From positions 120,585 through 184,584 of the forward strand of contig NZ_JBHLUH010000007.1 of the NCBI RefSeq assembly GCF_042433955.1: a stretch of 64,000 nt of DNA. The letters are read 5' to 3'. Below, piece after piece: positions 59,433 to 64,000 of this stretch (the first letter of the stretch is position 1; the number at the start of each line of letters is the position of its first letter). Position numbers and translations under genes: made by a program. Origin of the DNA: Phytohabitans kaempferiae. Lineage in GTDB: Bacteria > Actinomycetota > Actinomycetes > Mycobacteriales > Micromonosporaceae. The notes beneath the pieces are model-generated. The model did no database searches. It was not told the origin of the DNA and worked only from the letters and a program-made list of their open reading frames with translations.

Positions 59433-61448
59433 TCAGGGAGTGGTGATGGCGAAACGGTCGACGGTGACGGAGCCGCCGAGGGCCTGGGTGGCGTAGTTGA
59501 AGATGCCGAAGCGGTACGCCATGAAGAACTGCCAGGCGTTGTTGAGCGTGAACGCCGGCCCGAGGCTGACGAAGTTGGTCCCGTCGGTGCTGTAGGAGAA
59601 GCGGGCCTGGCGGCCCGAGCCCGGTCGCACGTCGGCGTTGACCCGCAGCCAGATCCGGCCGCCGGACACGGCCGCGCTGGCTTGCTCGCTACCGGTGCCG
59701 GTGGTCTGCCAGCTGGAGTTCATGGTCAGGCCGTTGGTCATGACGACCCGGGTCGCCCCGTTGTCGCGCCTGACCCCGATCCAGGCTGACGAGTCGCGGA
59801 GCATGGCCAGTCCGGCTCGGTCACCGTTGGCCATGCTCGCGTAGTTGAGCTCGATCGTGGCGGTGGAGGACGGCCCCTGGATCCGGTGGGTCAACGTGTT
59901 GCGCGCCTGGTACAGGTCGTTGGTGACCGTCGCGGTCTGCAGACGGAGCCCGTTGTTGACCGACCAGCGGGCGTTGTCGGGGTTGTGGTTCCACTCGTAC
60001 TGCGGCCCCAGGATCGTGCCGGTGAACGTGTCCGTCCCGATCATCGGCTTGACCTGCCGAGGCGGTCGCGGCACATTCGGGTAGGGGTACGACGCTCCCC
60101 AGCGGCCGTTGACGGTCTGCAGGACCGGCCAGCCGTCGGCGCTCCAGGAGATGGGAGCCAGGGCCGGCACTCGCCCGCCCGGGTAGGCGTCCACAAACGA
60201 CATGTAGTACCAGGCGCCGTTCTGGGTCTGCACCAGTCCGCCCTGGTGCGGCACTCCGCCGCCCGAGATGGGACCCGGCAGGTCGAGGAGAACCTGCCGC
60301 ATCTCGTACGGGCCGAACGGGCTGGACGACCGCAGTACGTACTGGCCGTTCGCCGGGCGGGTCAGCCAGATGTAGTAGTACCCGTTTCGCTTGTAGAACC
60401 GCGCGCCCTCGAGCGTTCCGACGCTGGACGGGGTCTGGAAGACCTGCTGTGCGCGGACCTGGGACAGACCGTCCGCGGTGAGTTGGGCGACGCTGATGGT
60501 CGAGTTGCCGTAGGCGACGTACATGGTGTCGTTGTCGTCGACAAGCAAGCCGGCGTCGTAGTAGCAGTTGTTGATCCGCGACCGCTTCGTCCACGGGCCC
60601 TCCACAGTGGTGGCCGTGTAGACGTAGGTGCGGTTGAACTCGGTGCAGCCGATCCAGTAGAAGGTCCGGTTGCTGGGTCGGTAGTTGAACGCCGACGCCC
60701 AAATGCCTTTCACGTAGGCGCGTGCACCGGAGAGGTTGTAGGCGTTGGATTCGAAGTCCAGGCTCGGCACGGAGTGGCCGGCAAACTCCCAGTTCACCAG
60801 GTCGTACGAGCGCAGGATCGGCGCACCCGGCGAGTAGTGCATCGTCGAGGCCGAGTAGTAGTACACGTCGCCGACGCGGATGATGTCGATGTCGGCGAAG
60901 TCCTGCCACAACACCGGGTTGTTGAACGTAGACGACGGCGGCCATGTGCCCGGCGGCGGGCTGGTCGGTGGCTGTGACGTGGGCGGCGCGGAGGTCGGGG
61001 GCGACGAGCTGGGCGGGCCGGTCGTCGGTCCGGTCGTTCCATTGCAGACAGTGCCGTTGAGCGAGAAGCTCGCCGGCGGGGCGTTGTTGCCACCGCTCGT
61101 CGCGCCGTTGAACCCGAAGTTCACGCTGCCGTTCGTCGGGATGTTGCCGTTCCAGCCGGTGTTCGTCACCACCACGTCCTGACCGGATTGCGTGTAGCTG
61201 CCGTTCCAGAGCTGGGTGATGGTCTGCCCGCTGGCGAACGACCAGGTGAGCCGCCATCCGTCGACCGGGTCGCCGAGGTTGTCGACGACGACGTTGGCGC
61301 CGAAGCCGCCCGGCCATGAGTTCGTCACGGTGTACGCGACCCGGCAGCCCGCCGCCGCCTGCGCCGAAACGGCTGTGACGACGCCGACCGCGCTGACCGC
61401 GGCTACGAGCGCGGCCGCGATCCCGAGCCGAAAGCGTTTGTTCTGCAC
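59433..61448 (-). CDS. Secreted GH43-family glycosidase with N-terminal CBM2
   Basis: 671 residues. Signal peptide (1-32), CBM2 (33-136), Ser/Pro/Thr linker, then a five-bladed GH43 domain: NPVLWQDFADIDIIRVGDVYYYSASTMHYSPGAPILRS carries the general-base Asp, LLVDDNDTMYVAYGN and VGTLEGARFYKRNGYYYIWLT the other acidic residues. After about 480 a beta-sandwich (DTFTGTILGPQYEWNHNPDNARWSV) matches the C-terminal domain of GH43 xylosidase/arabinofuranosidases. It probably trims xylo- or arabino-oligosaccharides. GTG start at 61448 has GGAGG nine bases before it. Confidence 0.9.
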   Translation of the reverse strand: MQNKRFRLGIAAALVAAVSAVGVVTAVSAQAAAGCRVAYTVTNSWPGGFGANVVVDNLGDPVDGWRLTWSFASGQTITQLWNGSYTQSGQDVVVTNTGWNGNIPTNGSVNFGFNGATSGGNNAPPASFSLNGTVCNGTTGPTTGPPSSSPPTSAPPTSQPPTSPPPGTWPPSSTFNNPVLWQDFADIDIIRVGDVYYYSASTMHYSPGAPILRSYDLVNWEFAGHSVPSLDFESNAYNLSGARAYVKGIWASAFNYRPSNRTFYWIGCTEFNRTYVYTATTVEGPWTKRSRINNCYYDAGLLVDDNDTMYVAYGNSTISVAQLTADGLSQVRAQQVFQTPSSVGTLEGARFYKRNGYYYIWLTRPANGQYVLRSSSPFGPYEMRQVLLDLPGPISGGGVPHQGGLVQTQNGAWYYMSFVDAYPGGRVPALAPISWSADGWPVLQTVNGRWGASYPYPNVPRPPRQVKPMIGTDTFTGTILGPQYEWNHNPDNARWSVNNGLRLQTATVTNDLYQARNTLTHRIQGPSSTATIELNYASMANGDRAGLAMLRDSSAWIGVRRDNGATRVVMTNGLTMNSSWQTTGTGSEQASAAVSGGRIWLRVNADVRPGSGRQARFSYSTDGTNFVSLGPAFTLNNAWQFFMAYRFGIFNYATQALGGSVTVDRFAITTP

Positions 61449-61571
61449 GATGTTCCTCCGGTTACGTGGGTCAGCGGGTGGAGGCGCGGGATGGATCGAT
61501 CCCCGCGGCCCGCTCCCGCCGGGCCGGCCCTGGAGCGGCCCCCGTAACGCCGCCCCAGGCCGGTCGAGGGG

Positions 61572-62897
61572 TCAGGCGGTGCTACAGGCGACGCCGTTGA
61601 GCGTGAACGAGGTTGGCTTGGCGGAGTTGCCCGTGTGGGTCGCCTGGAAGCCGACGCTGACCGATGCGTTCGGCGCGATCGCGGCGTTGTAGCCGACGTT
61701 CCTGGCGGTCACCTGGCCGGAACTGGGCGTGTAGGTGGCGTTCCAGCCGTTGGTGATGGTCTGCCCGCCGGGCAGGGTGAAGGTCAGGGCCCAGCCGTTG
61801 ATCGCCGTGCCTCCGGTGTTCGTGATGGTCAGATCCTCGGTGAGCCCGTTGTTCCAGGCGTTGACGGTGGCGGCGACCCGGCACGCTCCGGTCCCCGGTG
61901 GCGGCGTCGTGGGCCCGGGGGTCGTCGGACCTGGCGTGGTCGGACCTGGCGTGGTCGGTCCCGGCGACGTGCTCTGAAATTGGGTGAAGAACCGCCATGT
62001 CTCGCCGGGCAGCCAGGTGCGGGAGCCGCTGTCTCCGGCCGCGCCGTCCTGGGGCGCGGCGATGTGTCCTTCGTCGAACGCGGCCCAGACGACGGGATAT
62101 CCGCTCCGGCATCCCGCATAAGTGGTGCTGCGGTGGGTCAGGCTGCCCTGGGAGGGCTCCGGCGGGCTCTGGGCGGTGCAGCCGTTGTTGCGGACGAACC
62201 GGTCCCGCAGCGACCGTCCACCGGAGATGCCGAGCACGCTGTCGCGGATGCCATGTGCGGCGAAGTAGGCGATCGGCTGCGTGCCGCCGCTACAGCCACT
62301 GAGCTGCCCACCGGCGTAGACGGCGACCGCCCGGAAGACGTCGGCCCGGGCGCAGGCGAGCGCGTAGCTCATGGCGGCCCCGTAGCTGAACCCGAGCGCG
62401 AAACGTTGCGTGGTGTCCACGCAGAGTCCCGCCTCGATCCGGCGGAGCATGTCGTCGACGAAGACGAGGTCTTCGCCGCCGGCGTTGGCCCAGCCGTTGT
62501 TCAGGCCCTGTGGGGCGACGAAGATGGTGCTGTTGTCGGCCAGGCGTTGAAGGCCGTAGTAGGCCCAGACGTCACGCTGCACGGTCTGGCCGGTGGCGAC
62601 GTCGGTCGCGGTGCCTCCCAGCCAGTGGAATCCGAAGACCAGCCGGTACTGCCGGTTGACGTCGTAGCCGTCCGGCACGCGCAGGATGAACGTGCGGTTC
62701 TTGCCGTTGCTCTGGATCGTGTGCGTGCCGCTCGCCAGCGCGGGCGCTTTGCCGCAGCCCGCCGTGGCGGCGAGCGGCGTGAGGTCCGCGGCCTGGGCGG
62801 TGCCGCCGAAACCGCCGCGGACCATCGTGGCGCCCACGGCCAGTACCAGCAGCATCGCCACAGTGACCGGTCCGAAAGTGAATCTGTGCCTTGACAT
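61572..62897 (-). CDS. Secreted CE1-type esterase (acetyl xylan/feruloyl esterase or PHB-depolymerase-like) with C-terminal CBM2
   Basis: 441 residues. Signal peptide (1-38), an esterase domain (48-310) with Ser171 in GFSYGAAMS, the oxyanion segment FGFHWLGG, and His278 in DEGHIAAP, then a repeated linker (GPTTPGPTTPGPTTPGPTT) and CBM2 (about 345-441). The enzyme removes acetyl or feruloyl groups from xylan; which one cannot be told from the sequence. ATG 62897 is preceded by AAGGACT. It begins ten bases after the stop of the next gene upstream, so they share a transcript. Confidence 0.88.
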   Translation of the reverse strand: MSRHRFTFGPVTVAMLLVLAVGATMVRGGFGGTAQAADLTPLAATAGCGKAPALASGTHTIQSNGKNRTFILRVPDGYDVNRQYRLVFGFHWLGGTATDVATGQTVQRDVWAYYGLQRLADNSTIFVAPQGLNNGWANAGGEDLVFVDDMLRRIEAGLCVDTTQRFALGFSYGAAMSYALACARADVFRAVAVYAGGQLSGCSGGTQPIAYFAAHGIRDSVLGISGGRSLRDRFVRNNGCTAQSPPEPSQGSLTHRSTTYAGCRSGYPVVWAAFDEGHIAAPQDGAAGDSGSRTWLPGETWRFFTQFQSTSPGPTTPGPTTPGPTTPGPTTPPPGTGACRVAATVNAWNNGLTEDLTITNTGGTAINGWALTFTLPGGQTITNGWNATYTPSSGQVTARNVGYNAAIAPNASVSVGFQATHTGNSAKPTSFTLNGVACSTA

Positions 62898-62907
62898 CAC
62901 GGAGTCC

Positions 62908-64000
62908 TTACGCCGAGGTACAGGTGGGTGATGGGTTCGAGGCCGTACCACCGCCGATGAAGCCGAACGTCGTCGACCCGGAGGCCGGCAACGCGCCGTT
63001 GTGGCTGGCGTTGGTCACCGATACCGTCGAACCGCTGGTGGTGAGCGTGCCGTTCCAGAGCTGGCTGATGCTCTGGCCACCGCCGAGGCCCCACCGCACG
63101 GTCCAGCCGCTGATCGCCGAGGCGCCGGCCGTCACCGTGACCTCCCCCTGAAAGCCGCCGCCCCAGGTGTTGCTGGTGCGGTAGGTGGCGACGCAGCCGC
63201 TGCCACTCGGCGGCGGGGTGGTGGGCGGCGCCGTCGTCGGCGGCGCGGTGGTAGGTGGCGCGGTGGTAGGTGGCGCGGGCGTCGGTCCGGCGCCCTGGTT
63301 GAACTGCCACCAGTTGGCGTTGAGCAGGTAGCCGCTGCCGCCGGCGAAGCGCAGGAAGAGGTCGTGCGTACCGCTGGCACCGCTCACCGGGCAGGTGACG
63401 GTGGTCCAGGTCTGCCAGCCGCCGGTGCCCGGCACGGTGCAGGTGCCGACCGTGGTGCCGCTCGCGCTGCCCAGCCGCAGCTCGATCCGTCCACCACCGC
63501 TCGCCGAGGCCACCCGCGCGGTGAACGACGTGGCCCCCGCGCCGAACGCGACCCCCTTGACCTTGATGTAGTCGCCGTTCTCGATCCAGCCGGCGTTCAT
63601 GCCGCCCTCGCTGGCGGGCTCGGTTTCGATGCCGGAGGACCAGGCGATGGTTTCGGCTTCCTGGCGGACGTACGGGTTGAGGGTGCCGATCTGTGGCGCG
63701 CCGGTGGTGGTCATGTTGATCGTCGGGATGGTGCCGTTGCTGTTGTAGGTGAACCTCTCCACCGCGACCGACCGGGTGAAGCCACCACCACCGGGCAACG
63801 CGCCGTTGTGGTAGAAGAAATACGAGCCGCCGTTGAAATCCACGATCCCCGGATGGTTGGTGAAACTGCTCCCCTGACGAGGCATGACGGTGCCCCGGTA
63901 GGTCCACGGACCGGTCGCACTCGTCGCGGTCGAGTAGGCGATGAACTCGCTACAACACTCGGCCGCGAAGATGTTGTAGTACATGCCATTGCGCTTGTAG
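62908..64000 (-). CDS. Secreted GH43-family glycosidase with CBM6 and CBM2 (cut by window edge)
   Basis: About 364 codons seen; the reading frame stays open through the right edge (YKRNGMYYN at the edge). Order: end of a GH43 domain (YYNIFAAECC, HPGIVDFNGGSYFFYHNGALPGGGGFTRSVAVE), a CBM6 domain (VRQEAETIAW, EGGMNAGWIENGDYIKVKGV, WWQFNQ) and, after a linker (APPTTAPPTTAPPTT), a CBM2 (GCVATYRTSNTWGGGFQGEV). This is the build of arabinoxylan arabinofuranohydrolases and GH43 xylosidases. It leads the four-gene operon with esterase, GH43 and GH10, as far as can be seen. Confidence 0.88.
   Translation of the reverse strand, partial: YKRNGMYYNIFAAECCSEFIAYSTATSATGPWTYRGTVMPRQGSSFTNHPGIVDFNGGSYFFYHNGALPGGGGFTRSVAVERFTYNSNGTIPTINMTTTGAPQIGTLNPYVRQEAETIAWSSGIETEPASEGGMNAGWIENGDYIKVKGVAFGAGATSFTARVASASGGGRIELRLGSASGTTVGTCTVPGTGGWQTWTTVTCPVSGASGTHDLFLRFAGGSGYLLNANWWQFNQGAGPTPAPPTTAPPTTAPPTTAPPTTPPPSGSGCVATYRTSNTWGGGFQGEVTVTAGASAISGWTVRWGLGGGQSISQLWNGTLTTSGSTVSVTNASHNGALPASGSTTFGFIGGGTASNPSPTCTSA

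Noticed and set aside
61900..63300. CRISPR-like or tandem repeats in the GH region
   Set aside because: The short repeats encode Pro/Thr linkers (GPTTPGPTT, APPTTAPPTT) within coding frames; unit size and lack of spacers exclude CRISPR.

Overview
This window looks like chromosomal DNA from a high-GC actinomycete. Many genes start with GTG, consecutive genes often overlap as GTGA or ATGA, and secreted enzymes carry family 2 carbohydrate-binding modules joined by Pro/Thr-rich linkers. The family Micromonosporaceae is my best guess from this general style; I have no marker gene to prove it. I see no rRNA, tRNA, CRISPR array, transposase or integrase gene.

Positions 1-52,330 form one large catabolic region for an unidentified, probably cyclic or terpenoid-like carboxylated or ketonic compound. 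It holds acyl-CoA dehydrogenases, enoyl-CoA hydratases, three AMP-forming CoA ligases, one NDP-forming CoA ligase, two family III CoA-transferases, a thiolase, two MaoC-type dehydratases, a thioesterase-like protein and several SDR dehydrogenases. There are two Baeyer-Villiger-type monooxygenases, each near an alpha/beta hydrolase and an SDR. Uptake is covered by two Ssu/Tau-type ABC importers (6.2-8.9 kb and 38.0-40.9 kb) and one branched-chain amino acid type importer (28.7-33.4 kb). The likely logic is import, ketone oxygenation to an ester or lactone, hydrolysis, alcohol oxidation, CoA activation and beta-oxidation. Two GntR-type regulators lie inside (5.4 and 12.2 kb).

The most striking non-coding signal is an AT-rich 18-bp inverted repeat, CTATCTTA-NN-TAAGATAG. 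It is perfect before the acyl-CoA dehydrogenase at 289 and before the importer-monooxygenase operon at 33.4 kb. Degenerate or half copies lie in most other promoter regions of the cluster. This suggests a single regulon over about 50 kb. A CGSC-motif (UGSC family) protein of 582 residues, translationally coupled to a small NifU-like protein, is the most unusual enzyme candidate.

At 52.33-52.63 kb lies a remnant made of a chitinase (GH18) active-site fragment joined to the tail of a response regulator, then a small conserved actinobacterial gene. This marks the boundary to the second region.

Positions 53,055-64,000 hold an arabinoxylan-degradation locus: secreted GH62, GH30, GH10, GH43, a CE1-type esterase and a second GH43 (cut by the window end), all with CBM2. 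A LacI-family regulator sits among them and carries an N-terminal domain that looks like the DNA-binding arm domain of phage tyrosine integrases. Strong hairpin terminators separate several transcription units.
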